Notes: generated from the sequence alone by a model not told the origin. Shown: positions 36,905 through 48,618, counted from the first letter of the stretch. The stretch: 64,000 nucleotides of DNA from Nematostella vectensis (GCF_932526225.1 NC_064041.1:940699-1004698), one strand, 5' to 3'. Numbers and translations: made by a program.

Positions 36905-37500
36905 ATGACAAATGACAAAAAATGGCGTCGCATGGAATCGAGGACGCCGGACAGTGGATTATGCAAATGAGCATCTGTTCCGTAGACTGTTAGCAATATT
37001 GTATACTCTTGGGGCCTGGGCGAGCAGACTTGGCTCTCGGTCATTCTACTCGGCCATGAACTACGCCATGACACATTCCTTTTTAAGCAGAGATCACAAG
37101 ATATGGAATTTTAAGCAAAGATCACAAGATTATATGGAATTTTAAGCAAAAGATATGAAATTTTAATCAACGATCACAAGATTATATGGAATTTTTAGCA
37201 AAGATCACAAGATATAAATTTTAAGCAAAAATGACAAGATATGGAATTTTAAGCAAAGATCACAGGATTATATGGAATTTTTAGCAAAGATCACAAGATA
37301 TGGAATTTTTAGCAAAGATCACAGGATATGGAATTTCACTGCTGGGTCGGTGAACTTTAAAAAAAAAACTCAGAACTTTTCGGACATTTAAAACTTCTTA
37401 CCAACTGGAAAGTTATCTTATTAACGTTCATCATCGTAATTAAGCATCGCAAGTTTCCTTCCAACCTTAACATGTGACCGTAAATTTAAAGCATTAAAGG
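36905..37500. repeat. right arm of the large inverted repeat
   Basis: This is the reverse complement of 32,668-33,845 with its own array (37,082-37,335, about eight units) at the mirrored position. Matching stops near the outer CCGTAAATTTAAAGC (37,480 on). The 36,541-36,904 stretch just inside the arm shows nothing. Confidence 0.8.
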
Positions 37501-38698
37501 CGCACTTTTAATGTACAGCCGTTACGCACAAATAGGACGCGCCAAAGTTTGATCTACCATCATTCATTGAACCATTTTAAATTAAGTAGTTGAATCAGTA
37601 AACCTCTTTAATATTCAATTTATCTATCCATCTCTACCTACCTACCCACCCACCCATTTGTCCCCCCCCCCCCCCCCCTATTGGCAAATACTTGTAACGC
37701 CATCAAAGACGTTATCAAAAACAAAATTATTCACATTTTTGTGATATCAAATCGTAAGGCAACTCGGTTTCGGAAATGTCATGTGATCGTCAGGAGGGGA
37801 AACAGAATAACCACGTGGTTAATTGGAATCGATGACGACATAAATTTTTAGTTTCTCATGGGAAAAACATGCCCAAAGAACGTTACTTACGTTACTGTCA
37901 AATCTTAGGCAGACATCTTCCCCAGTTTCTAATGTGGTCTTCTCAGAAAGTGAGTCGATAATTGCGATTGAGCTGCTTTGGAAACTAAACAGCGCATGCG
38001 CAACATGCACGTGACAACTCATACACTTATTTCAATAATGTTTTCAGTGCAAATGGCGAATGGCAATTGGCAGTTCTAAGACCAATCACTGCTAAAAGGT
38101 ATAATTATTTGTAAGAATAAAGATCATAAGTAATATAATCACAGAAATTATCCACATTTTCCTACATTCAGTAGAAATTTGACGAGTTTCATGGTTATTT
38201 TTTATAGGAGAACTGCCATTTGACAAACGCGTTTTTTGAAATAGGTGTATAAAGTGATAATGAAATTGACAATATCTGTTTACAATAAGAATTCAAGAAG
38301 TTCAAACAAAGTCTTAGCAACCAACAGAAGAAATCACTTTTCTGCCAAATAATTGAAATTGGACGCACCCTGGATTTAGGCAAACGATATGGGATGTGCT
38401 GCAAGCTAGACAGAAATGGTAAGCAATAAACAAAATCTTGTTCTAAGAAAGATATACGAAACCTAAGGACTTCCGATCCTTAAGATGAGAACTTTAGTTG
38501 AACTTCCGCTGAGCGTTTGGATGTTGAAGTAATCACTGCTCAACCGAGATGAACAGGTTCATTGTCATGTTTTCCAACGAAAATAAAATCGCACTCAGAA
38601 ACTTACTCGCCAGTTTGAACATGAGGCTAATCTCGTGATCTCCTGGTCACAAGTTACAGTGTCACGTGACGCCAGGTCACTACTCACAATGGCAGGAT
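37501..38698 (-). other. 3' flank of receptor copy 1
   Basis: A C homopolymer lies at about 37,662-37,678. From about 37,680 the sequence is paralogous to 60,660-61,440 and 41,640-42,340 (AATCGTAAGGCAACTC, TTTGGAAACTAAACAGCGCATG, ACTTCCGATCC). This is therefore the 3' flank and UTR of the receptor duplication unit. The original tail continuation (38,600-38,698) is still readable out of frame. Confidence 0.7.
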
Positions 38699-38700
38699 TA

Positions 38701-39597
38701 TCACGTGACATTGCCTCTTTCTCCAGATGTTTCACATGACGCCAGGTCTTCTAGAACGATGGCAGGGTTACCACGTGACATATTACCTTTTGTGTCAGGT
38801 TGATGAGGTCTGATTCGTCTACATGATGTACAGAGTACACACAGTCTGGCGAGGTTAAACAGCTCCTTTCTGAACTGTGGCATGCGGATGGAATATACCA
38901 GAACATTCCAGAACGAGTTGCTCAAGAGCAAAAGAATAAACACATTAGTCCGCAGGGATTTTCCGCTCCTTTGTATTAATGCCAAATATATTAAAAAAGG
39001 AAGATAACAAACGAGCGTTGTTGAGGTGACAATGCTCAGAGTCTTGGCGAGCTTTGCGTTGTTCCTTGAGGCTCGCTCGTTATCAAAAGTTTTCCCGAAT
39101 CTCATCTTGACCCAAATAGAGACGTAGCAAATAGTTATGACGGCTAAACATACTGTGATTTCCGATATTGAGAACAAATAAAAAAATATTTTAAATCTAA
39201 GAAGAAATAGCAATGTTGATGACCATGTCCACAATAAGACGATCCAAATTACGTAGGTCCTGGTTCGAGATGAGCGATGCTTGAACGGAAAGAACACCGC
39301 ATATGCCCTCTCTACTGCCACGCCAGTTAACGATAGAAGAGACACTCTTATGGAAACAACAAGCCAGCCAAGGTAAACAATGTCTAAGTAATGGAAAATA
39401 TTCGCAATACCGACCAGCAAGTCTGCCACTGTCATACTCAGTACGAAGAAGGTCGACTTCTTGGTCCGGAAAGACTTGCGGAGTAGTACAACAATCGCGA
39501 TGGCGTTGGCTACAGTTACTACACATCCCTCACTGATAGATATAGCTTGAAACACATCAATTGAAAACCGTCTCTGACCAAATGCAGTGTTATTCAT
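38701..39597 (-). CDS. class A (rhodopsin-like) G-protein-coupled receptor, copy 1, truncated tail
   Basis: Intronless, 298 residues. TM1 is NAIAIVVLLRKSF (about 30-45), TM2 LSMTVADLLVG with Asp2.50, TM3 ends VERAYAVFFPFKHR (ERA in place of DRY), TM6 TTLVCYLPF, TM7 SNSFWNVLVYSIRMPQFRKE (NVLVY in place of NPxxY). There is no Cys at 3.25 (Asp by count), the ECL2 is very short and TM5 has no Pro. These absences are typical of the melanocortin/S1P/cannabinoid side of class A; that placement is inference and the ligand is unknown. The tail reads NPAIVLEDLASCET then ends at GERGNVT because two bases are missing relative to its paralogues (GGCAATGTC for GGCAATATGTC). The body looks intact. Confidence 0.85.
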   Translation of the reverse strand: MNNTAFGQRRFSIDVFQAISISEGCVVTVANAIAIVVLLRKSFRTKKSTFFVLSMTVADLLVGIANIFHYLDIVYLGWLVVSIRVSLLSLTGVAVERAYAVFFPFKHRSSRTRTYVIWIVLLWTWSSTLLFLLRFKIFFYLFSISEITVCLAVITICYVSIWVKMRFGKTFDNERASRNNAKLAKTLSIVTSTTLVCYLPFLIYLALIQRSGKSLRTNVFILLLLSNSFWNVLVYSIRMPQFRKELFNLARLCVLCTSCRRIRPHQPDTKGNMSRGNPAIVLEDLASCETSGERGNVT

Positions 39598-41376
39598 CGT
39601 TGCAGCTTATCATAAAAACCGGGATTCTTTCCTTCACGACTTTTGAGCTTGTGATTTTCTTTTTAAGCCAAAATTTGGTCTGGAATTGTTTATGCTTTGT
39701 TGATGTATTGAAAGTTGAATGCTGAAATACGTGGATGGATCGAAACGAACTCGTATGCTCTCCTAATGTCTTGTTGAGATGTGCTGGATTTTAAAAAGGT
39801 GTCTGGTGTCTTCGTGATGCTCGCAGCTCTCAGTGCGAAAAATCTTGAAGGGAGATGAAATCGCCAACTTGAAACTCAACCTGTTGTAGAAGTGAGAAGC
39901 AATCAAACCGTTTACCTTAGACGTCCCCCTATACACTGTTAGATTCTTAGTAATTACCTCAAGACGTTCTACACAGATAGGATTCTTATTACAAAACGAC
40001 AGTGCCCTATTGGCCAAATCAAGGTCACGTGGTTAAGCGTGAATAAAATACCAAAAGATGTGCCAATATTTTGCTTTAGTTTCAAGGCTTTTACCTAAAG
40101 CGGTTAGCTATTTTATTTCAAAACTTGTAAGATAATTGGACAGATGGTGTTTGTTAAGTTTTGATAATTCGCAAGTTGGCGCTAGGGTGAGAAACCCTGA
40201 TTGAGCAAGACTTCCGTCGTTACCCTTCTAATACAAAGTTTATGGCAGTTTATCAAATCTCGAACACATTTCATTTTGGATCTCATATTATTCGCAGTTG
40301 GAATCTTTTTAATTAGGATATTACGCTTTTAATAAGAAACGAAATTGTTTAACTGTCAAGAATGCCTTTCGTTTTCCAACTTCACCGAGATCCGATACAT
40401 AGGCTCTCAGGCAAAAACGTTCCAGTACTTGGGCAACACAGATGTCTTCCAACTTTTTCTATGATGTTCCTTTCTTCTTTTGTTTCTGGCGTTATTTCGT
40501 CTGTAATGCCCTGAATTGTATTACTGTCTTTGTTTACCATCTGTTCGATGAAAATTATTCCAGTTCAATGACGACTTATAACTAGCCATTTACTGTTTTC
40601 ATTCCCCATAAGTTTCCCGGCGATCAGAACTCATTGTCTAAAACCAAAACAGATTCGCCAAATACGACAACGTTTTTTTCAGTCTTTATTCTGGGTAAGT
40701 TGAGGTTCTGCCTCTGAAATTGAAGCTATGGTAATTTTGTTTTAGAATAAGTATTAAATCTAAAAGAAAAAATGGGGGCCACAACCTACTGTTAGTGCTG
40801 TGGGTGGCCAAACACAGATGTCAAAATAAGGTTATTCATGAAGATTGCGAGTTAAAGAATCAATAACAAGCTGATTAGCATTTTAAAAATTGCTAGATCT
40901 TACCATATTCGACAGGAGCAAAAAATCTGAATCGACCCCCGCTTGGTGATTATTATTCATGTTAAAAATTTTAAGATTATCATCAGGAGGAGCCACAAGG
41001 ATTCGGGTTCCGCTGGGCCTCGGACTTTGTGTCATACAGTGCGGAACATTACCATTACTCGGACTTTGTGTCATATGGGACATGGAAACATGCGTTCTAA
41101 GTTTCTACATTTCTGTCTTTTATAGATAGAAATAGAGAAAAAGCTAGAGAAAGATTAATTTCCCTTTTCTTTTGCAAAATTATTATAAGCTAGATTTTAG
41201 AGGAAAATGTATGACATTATTTTGAACTCTAGACAAGGTTCGATTAGCAAAAAATTGGATTTTAATGTATTTTCAAGATCGAAAGGACAAAAGGATTTCT
41301 TTTATTTCAGTTATCTTATTTGCCTGAAAAGTAAAAAGTAGAATTGCCTAAACTGGTCACGGATTTCTTTATCAAG
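39598..41376. other. 5' flank of receptor copy 1
   Basis: Upstream DNA is paralogous to 49,208-50,560 and 53,808-55,150 but more diverged (for example CTCGCAGCTCTCAGTGC near 39,820). It is the oldest-looking unit of the tandem family. No other gene is seen to 41,376. Confidence 0.65.
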
Positions 41377-42243
41377 CTACCTCCAAATAAGCAGCAATCC
41401 AATTTCCCGCCGACCCAAATACAAAATGAGAGAGGGCCCTGGGAACGACGTTGGACAGCTACCATCACTTTCTAAAGTTCTAGCGAAGAGCCGCGTGAGC
41501 GGAGCCCCATACTTAAGAAAATGTGGTATATAAGTAAAATATGGTAACAAATATTGGTAACCCATCGATGTGACTTCTAAACCAAAACGTTTGTCCGACC
41601 GTTTACCCACCCCACATCCCTCCTTGAAGAAACAAGTACTTACCACTAGTGTACATGCAGCGTCCTTTTTACCGTAACGCTTTCTGAAATTATTGAACGA
41701 AAGTAACCCGTTTGGTTTGTAACTTCGCTTTTAGGCAGTGTCAAAGACATCTTTCCCAGCTTCTTATGTGATCTTCTAAAAAACTGTGCTGATGATTGCA
41801 AGTGAGCAGCTTTGGAAACTAAACAGCGCATGCATATCATACACTTGATTACATCAACGTTTTATGTATAAGCTAATAAAACTGTCGATATCTAGACATA
41901 CGGGTGAGTGTGGCAAGTGAATATGCACAAGATTTGATGAAGTTAAAACAAAGCTGTACAAACCAACAGAATAAATCACTTTTCTGCCACATATTTGAAA
42001 TTGAACACACCCATGGTGTAGACCTTTTGAGAATGATTTAGGCTCTCAAAAGGTCTACAACGATATCGCATGCGCTGCAAGCTAGACTAAAGAAATTATC
42101 AATAATAAACAAAATCTTGTTCCTAGAAAGAAATACGAAACCCAAGGACTTCCGATCCTGAACATGATAACTTAAGTTGAAGTTCCGCTGAGCATTCGGA
42201 TGGCGAACTGAACACTGCTCAACCAAGAAGAACAGACTTATTG
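41377..42243 (-). repeat. receptor unit 2, 3' flank (paralogous to 60,360-61,480)
   Basis: The segment is near-identical to 60,360-61,480 except that about 260 bp present at 60,596-60,855 are missing here (junction near 41,625). Conserved small frames such as the one at 41,646-41,840 reflect recent duplication, not coding. Confidence 0.8.
42018..42058. repeat. perfect 15-bp inverted repeat, 11-nt loop
   Basis: GTAGACCTTTTGAGA pairs with TCTCAAAAGGTCTAC across an 11-nt loop. The same hairpin is at 61,236-61,276 in unit 5. The homologous place in unit 1 (near 38,370) lacks it. Confidence 0.9.
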
Positions 42244-42549
42244 TCAATAGGCAAATCTCAGTGGTTTACCAACACAAGTACAATCACACACAGACACTTG
42301 CTCGCCAGTCTGAACATTAGGCCGATCACGTAATCCCTGGTCGCAAGTAGCAGTGTCACGTGACGCCAGCTCACTACTTACGATGACAGGATTATCACGT
42401 GACATATTGCCTATTTTCACAGATATGTCACTTGACGGCAGGTCACCAAGAACGATGGCGGGATTTTCACGTGACATATGGCCTATTTCCACAGATGTGT
42501 CACGTGACGCCAGGTCACCAACAACGATGGCAGTATTATCACGTGACAT
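42244..42549 (-). pseudogene. orphan receptor tail (copy 2), seven-helix body missing
   Basis: A 101-residue frame corresponds only to the C-terminal tail of the receptor family: three repeats of the type MSRDNPAIVLGDLASRDT, then ATCDQGLRDRPNVQTG and a Cys-containing end. No transmembrane sequence precedes it; the 30-bp minisatellite sits where the receptor body would be. It is classed as a pseudogene remnant. Confidence 0.8.
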
Positions 42550-42595
42550 ATTGCCTCTTTCTGCAGATGTACACGTGATGCCAGGCTAACATGAA

Positions 42596-43195
42596 TTATG
42601 GGCTTATCTTTATGTATGCTATCCCTTTAGGGCTTATCTTAATGTCTGCTATCCGTTTAGGGCTTATCTTTATGTCTGCTATCCCTTTAGGGCTTATCTT
42701 TATGTCTGCTATCCCTTTAGGACTTATCTTTATGTCTGTTATCCCTTTAGGACTTATCTTTATGTCTGCTATCCTTTTAGGGCTTATCTTTATGTCTGCT
42801 ATCCCTTTAGGGCTTATCTTAATGTCTGCTATCCCTTTAGGGCTTATCTTTATGTCTACTATCCCTTTAGGGCTTATCTTTATGTCTGCTATCCCTTTAG
42901 GGCTTATCTTTATGTCTGCTATCCCTTTAGGGCTTATCTTTATGTCTGCTATCCCTTTAGGACTTATCTTTATGTCTGCTATCCCTTTAGGGCTTATCTT
43001 TATGTCTGCTATCCCTTTAGGGCTTATCTTTATGTCTGCTATCCCTTTAGGACTTATCTTTATGTCTGCTATCCCTTTAGGACTTATCTTTATGTCTGCA
43101 ATCCCTTTAGGGCTTATCTTTATTTCTGCTATCCCTTTAGGGCTTACCTTTATATCTGCTATCCCTTTAGGGATTATCTTTATGTCCGCTTTCCC
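42596..43195. repeat. 30-bp minisatellite, open on both strands
   Basis: About 20 units of GGCTTATCTTTATGT + CTGCTATCCCTTTAG. The unit is 10 codons long, so one frame per strand stays open throughout: GLIFMSAIPL on plus (42,591-43,208) and KGIADIKISP on minus (42,596-43,279). The minus frame stops just before the receptor tail. Nothing else suggests a protein, though exact triplet periodicity is notable. Confidence 0.9.
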
Positions 43196-43279
43196 TGAGA
43201 GTTTATAATTATGCCTGCTTGTCCAGATGGTGTCTTGGTCTGGACCAGAAAACTCACTAAGAAAGTACCATTTATGCAT

Positions 43280-44178
43280 TAATCACAGGGGTGCCAGTTA
43301 GAATCCTAAAAACGTTTCTGATTTAGGGCTATCACTTTTTGTGACTACGTATTTTTAGAGGGGGGGGGGGGGGTAGGGAAGTGTGGGAATGCTGCACATG
43401 ATTAAAAACAGACGATACACCTCCCATAATGCATTGCTTTATTGTTCTTTGCTTAACCAAGAACAGTTTCAAATAAATTCATGTCCACAGACATTCTGAG
43501 TCTTATAAAGACTTTCCTGAAAAAAAATGTTAACAAATATTTTCACTTTTGCTGGCGTTGAAAAGGGTTACTAAAGCAATGCATCATGTGTAAAGTGAGT
43601 TAACCGATTACACTTAACAGATGGAACTAAAAATGTCCGTGTGATTTTCTTTAAAAACACAGAAATGTGACGCAGTATTTTTTCTTATTCCGATCTATCA
43701 ACTCACTGTTAGGACGCAGAAGCATATCAGTCAAGTTATATCACTAATAGCTTGTATGCGCCTTAGCACAATCCAAATGAATAAAGTTTGTATAATTGGT
43801 GTAATGGGTAGTCCGAACTACTCAGGGTCGTTTTTGATTTTATACAAACGACGTTTTGAGATACCTAGTTGAATAATAAATATATAGTAGAAAAATAATG
43901 AAAGCGAGCGACATTCTAAAATTTGGTAATCGTCAACTAAATTTTCCGAGAAGGCTGACTAAAAATAACTCTGTTTGTGAAAATGCGAGACCTTAGACTA
44001 TGAATTGGCTGTGTTAGGGACACTCTTAACGTTCGATTGCCTGGCTGCTGCTGCCATTATCTATATGTACAATTGCTTGAAGATATCTATTCTCGCAAGT
44101 CCAGTGTCTGCTTCATTAATATATTGTCTGCGCATGCTGAAATAATCGTTTCCTCCTCTGATGGTTTGTCCTGTAATG
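43280..44178. other. no recognised gene
   Basis: Unique AT-rich DNA with a G homopolymer at about 43,359-43,372. No coding similarity is seen on either strand. Confidence 0.55.
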
Positions 44179-44607
44179 TCAACACGTCACGTGATTATCT
44201 TGATTTAGACACCCTTTTTCATAGGAGTTTGTTACGGGGGTTACGCGATGCCTACTTGCTCTGTGATTGCTCGCATGGTGTCTGCTCTGAGGCAACACAA
44301 TCTCAACATTATCGTACTCTCCCGGATGTGTAAACATCATCGCATGCACTTCCTTCTTTCCGGTGCTTTTTCCCGGATGTTTACCTGAATCTCGATTGGT
44401 CGTAGCTGCCACATCGCCTTCATTCCCTTGTCCTGTATGCCCTGCTCGAGAACCCGGATTCCTCTGTGTGTTTCCCGTAGTTGAGTTTTCATAAGGTGGA
44501 GGAGCAGAATTACCAAATGGCCTCTGATTGGCTCCATGCTGTGTCGTGTTCCCCAGGTGACTATAACCTGGCCTCTGATTGGCTCCATGCTGTGTCATGT
44601 TCCCCAT
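44179..44607 (-). CDS. low-complexity ORF with PPPY motif, unknown
   Basis: 142 residues from an internal Met; the frame also runs upstream into the 51-bp repeats. It reads as (QRPGYSHLGNTTQHGAN) repeats, then GNSAPPPYENSTTGN, a Gly/Asn/Ser/Thr-rich stretch, a basic KSTGKKE and EYDNVEIVLPQ. PPPY would be a WW-domain ligand if expressed. It could be a cytoplasmic tail or last exon. I recognise no family; coding status is uncertain. Confidence 0.35.
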   Translation of the reverse strand: MGNMTQHGANQRPGYSHLGNTTQHGANQRPFGNSAPPPYENSTTGNTQRNPGSRAGHTGQGNEGDVAATTNRDSGKHPGKSTGKKEVHAMMFTHPGEYDNVEIVLPQSRHHASNHRASRHRVTPVTNSYEKGCLNQDNHVTC

Positions 44608-44737
44608 GTGACTGTAACCTGGCCTCTGATTGGCTCCATGCTGTGTCGTGTTGTCCAGGTGACTATAAACTGGCCTCTGATTGGCTCTATGCTGTGTCGT
44701 GTTCCCCAGGTGACTCTAACTTGGCCTCTGATTGGCT
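44517..44737. repeat. 51-bp tandem repeat, about 4.3 units
   Basis: The unit begins TGGCCTCTGATTGGCTCCAT and includes GTGTTCCCCAGGTGAC. It is 17 codons long, so frames stay open on both strands. Each unit carries an inverted CCAAT (ATTGG). Confidence 0.9.
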
Positions 44738-44756
44738 CCATATGCTTTTGTCAAAA

Positions 44757-45450
44757 TAAAGCTATTTTATGAAGATTGCGAGTTTAAAAAATTAATAGCA
44801 ACCTGTTTAATCGAGATCCTTTGACAATATGTTAAAGTTTTACCTGGGTTATTGCTAGTAAATAGTAAATCTACTGTAGTCTGTTTTTAGCTCTTTTAAA
44901 GTACAACATCGTATTGTAACAATATAAAATAAAATAGTGCTTTTGAATGAATTTCTCAAACGAGTTATGATTAGAATCTTTTGAGAATTTTATAGCTTGT
45001 GTTTAAGCGCTAAATCTCGAAAGCAACATTATTTTATACAATAATTTTTAAGCAAAGAATGTAATTTTACTTACGTGCACATGTTAAGTGTCGCAATGTT
45101 GAAAAAAATAGTGCGCGCTCCTGCGAAGAACTAGGTGCGCAGTGTATTTCAAAGGAATAAAGACCACGGGTATAAAGGCCTGGTCTAAGTCGTCATTCTC
45201 GTCAGACTTCCACGAGTACAGAGCATTTTTTCGGAACTCTATGTCAACAACAATAATTGCCACCTCATTCAGGTACAATGGGACATTATAGTACGAAACA
45301 ATCAATACAGAAAAGGGAAGGGGCAACGGGACACGGAGTCCCATGCGAGGTACCACCCTTAAGACCAATAAACTAACTGCATTAAATTACAAAAATTACA
45401 TAATCATTCTGTGACACAAGTAGGTACAAACGTCCACGTGCAAGGAGGTA
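44757..45450. repeat. receptor unit 2, 5' flank fragments
   Basis: 44,757-44,940 is paralogous to 50,935-51,120 and 55,540-55,700 (TAATAGCAACCTGTTTA, GTACAACATCGTATTG). 45,310-45,445 is paralogous to 52,070-52,180 (GGGGCAACGGGACACGGA). These identify unit 2 as a copy of the same duplicated locus. The 94-residue frame at 45,084-45,368 is not recognised. Confidence 0.7.
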
Positions 45451-45506
45451 TAATGTCAAATGTCGTACTGAGATGGCTTAAGGAAAAGGAAAAGTGATCG
45501 GATCAT

Positions 45507-45684
45507 TATAGCCAAATTCGTTGTTGCGCGACCTCCCAGAATCCAAAATAGCGCGTAGTCAATCAAACCAAACAATCATAACCAGACAAACCGCCCCAAA
45601 GCTTTTGTCTGACTACACGCTATTCCCAAACGAGACAAAGATTTTTGATTCGCCGTGGTCGCGCAACAACGAATTCGGCTTTAA
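45507..45684. mobile_element. hairpin MITE, about 180 bp
   Basis: The arms are AATTCGTTGTTGCGCGACC (45,515-45,533) and its reverse complement GGTCGCGCAACAACGAATT (45,657-45,675), with further pairing inside (AGCGCGTAGTC with GACTACACGCT). No transposase is present. The target duplication is unclear. Confidence 0.7.
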
Positions 45685-45843
45685 GGTACAGATATGATAG
45701 CATAATTGAAATAAGAGGCATTGATGTATACTGGTCTTTTATTAGGGTAAACTGAGGTTTAAAGATGTGATACGTCTTTTGCGTGGTTAACAAAACCGAA
45801 ACTTTGCCTGTTTTTGTTCAATAATTTCAATATTGCTAACAGC

Positions 45844-48318
45844 TAGGGTCATAACTAAAATTTGAGGGCGGCCATTGCCGCGGCGAGAGACCCACGCAGA
45901 AAACGTTCTTCTGTCGGCCGAATAATACTCCTTCCTATGATTTATTGCGTTTACTGCATGCTAGAGAAACCCGAACGCCATGTTGTAAAACAGAATCATG
46001 GCGATCGTGGCGAGAAAATATTTATTTCAAGATTTACGGCCAACGTCACTCAAAATTTCGCCCTCATGTGTGCCCGATCGATCTGAGAAAGTTGCGATTT
46101 TCGTTAGGTCCGGACGGTGTCAGCAAAAAGGGAAATACATCGACAGAATCTACAATAGTTTTTCATCATTTTGATGCTTTGAGCAAGCGAATACCTCGTG
46201 GGTACCCCATGCTGTATCATGGAATCTCACGTACCTGAGAGCGTGTTTGAGGTAACTCGCATACATCAAAGTCGCAGAAGAAAGGTAGCCGACTAAAACA
46301 AGCAAGAAGCAGAGTTGTGGTGAACCTTTTTTGTCTTGTCTTTTCGTTTTGGTTGAGGTGCTACAGTAGCCGTTGCGAATAAAGATCGATGAAAAATCAT
46401 GAAATTGAAAGGGACTGGCCTAGTTAGCACATGAGTAGGAGCTTATTTATCTGGGATATTTTTTCAAGGGGTATGCTCTTGAGATACATGACAAGTGGAG
46501 TTTTCTGCAGTATTCTACAATAAATCATTGCACACCTATCTTATACCATGTTAGATGGTAAAGTTTGAGTGGATACTGCCAAATAAACAAAGCAATTTCT
46601 GCCGTATTCTCTTTGGCTCTGTATAAAAATACATGCCTACATTTCAAGACTTCTGCATGGAAAGGAATCAGAAGTTTAGTGCTTATACATCAAACCCCTG
46701 TTATCTTTTCTTTTATAAAGATGAAATGTTCATGTAAACTGTTGCACCCTTTAGTCAAGCGGACAGAATTTCTGTTCAAAAGTAGAGAGTTCATGTGGGT
46801 GTAATTGACAATTGACCATTCAGTTATATTATTTTGTAATTTTCAAAACATTGTCAGGCTAAAATGGGATGCCTGATTTAATATCAAAAAATATAATTTT
46901 TAACTGTTCGAAAATTATCCTGTCTGATATTTTCTGTAGGGCTTTCATGTCTCTATACCTCATTTCTAATGAACACACCCATACAGAGACAGATCCAGGG
47001 GTGGGAATGGGGGTGATTTTCTTCTGAATACATCATATAAGTTAACTGTCACCAAACTTTTCTCATACAGTATGTCTGCTTTAAATGCTTTGGAGTATTT
47101 GGAAAGGGGTTGTTAGGTTGGTTTTCTGGAGATGATGGTGGCTACAGTATTAATTTCTGGTGCACAAGTGCAAAGCACAGGATCACATAATTCCCCGCTA
47201 GAATACGCAAAGTAAATTAGTGGCACAAAATAATAGAAACAATGCAATCTCAGCATATTAAATTCAAATTATGATCATTTCTGCTGCTTTTCCACACTTT
47301 TAGGCCAAAATAATGAAAAATTGTTTCTAGTGTGCACAAGACTTGTAAAATTTAACAACATTCATGAATTTCCCTTAGTTGACATGACAAATGAAATTTC
47401 ACCAGGAGGGTAAGTTCCACCAGGGATGTGTAAGGTTATACACTTACACACACTGGTTATACACAAGGAACTATTATTTTTTGCTTAGCACCTTGGATTT
47501 CTTTTTAAGGTTCCTTTTTATACTAGAATACATGGGTTGTGTCCAAAAAATACTTCTCTCCTAATTCTAAAAACTGTCACACTTGAAAATATATAGTCAA
47601 CGCCCTGATGATAAAGAATTAAATTATGAAAACTACATTTTGGGTGGACTGAGAAAAATAAGCTTTTGAAGCAAAAAAAGATTTTAGTGTCCAGTGGAGT
47701 ACAATGACTGTGGTCACTCAAGTAAACTTGCACCCAGAATAGGTTGTTAAAGTTTAAGCCCCCTCTCTCTCTCGCTTATTTTTTTATATGTACTTTTATT
47801 GTTTGATACATTCACTGTACGCCGTTGCATTTTGATCACACGTGAAACTATTGAGAAAATTAAGTAAAATCTATGGAAAATCTCCGGCTTTATAGTAGAC
47901 CCCTGGTATGAAGTAACTGCCTTGAAGAACAGTTTAAAATAACTTGAATACCTCGTCATTTTGATAGAAAAACAGAGGGGCAAAGTTAGCACTTCTCTAT
48001 TTAATTTTGTATCAAGTAAAACTTTTACACTCTTGTTTTAGTTGCTGTACTTAGCTTTTTACAACGCATTACCATCGAGTCGACGGTGCTTCCCGGGTCT
48101 GTGTTCAGCGCTTAGTGAACTATAAGTGCGTGTTTTTCGATATTGATTATTGCATATTATTTTCGGGGTGTCAAACAGCTTCAAAGAAACGGTTAGGCTG
48201 TATATTTGATAGCGTGATAGCTTGGCATACAAATACCAAGGGGGAGAGGGTGGGTACTCTGCTGTGATTGGATAATTTCTTTATTTACAAAATGCCTCCA
48301 ATTTTAGTTATGACCCTA
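45844..48318. mobile_element. 2.5-kb TIR element, TA target
   Basis: The left end TAGGGTCATAACTAAAATT (45,844 on) is repeated inverted at 48,300-48,318 (AATTTTAGTTATGACCCTA); TIR about 24 bp with one mismatch. If TA is the target duplication, a Tc1/mariner-like origin fits, but no transposase is seen. Internal frames (45,862-46,086; 45,945-46,238; others) are unrecognised. The rest is AT-rich filler. Confidence 0.6.
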
Positions 48319-48618
48319 ACTGGCTAGAGTCGCTTTTTAAGTTGAACTTATCACCGGGATACCTGTCGTAGCCTAGTGGAAAGTACATGTAGTAAATATT
48401 GTAAAACCGCTGACTCCGCTTTTAGGACTGAATTTTCATAGACGATATAAAAGTGTTTCTGGTATTCACTTGAATGGTGAGCAGTTGAGGTTCGGCTGAG
48501 CATTCGGATGTCGAACTAACACTGCTCGACCGAGATGAACAGGTCAATTGTCAGTAAGTAATGTCATAGTAATCTGCGGCAGTTGTTTACCAACACAAAT
48601 AGAATCGCCATCAGAAAC

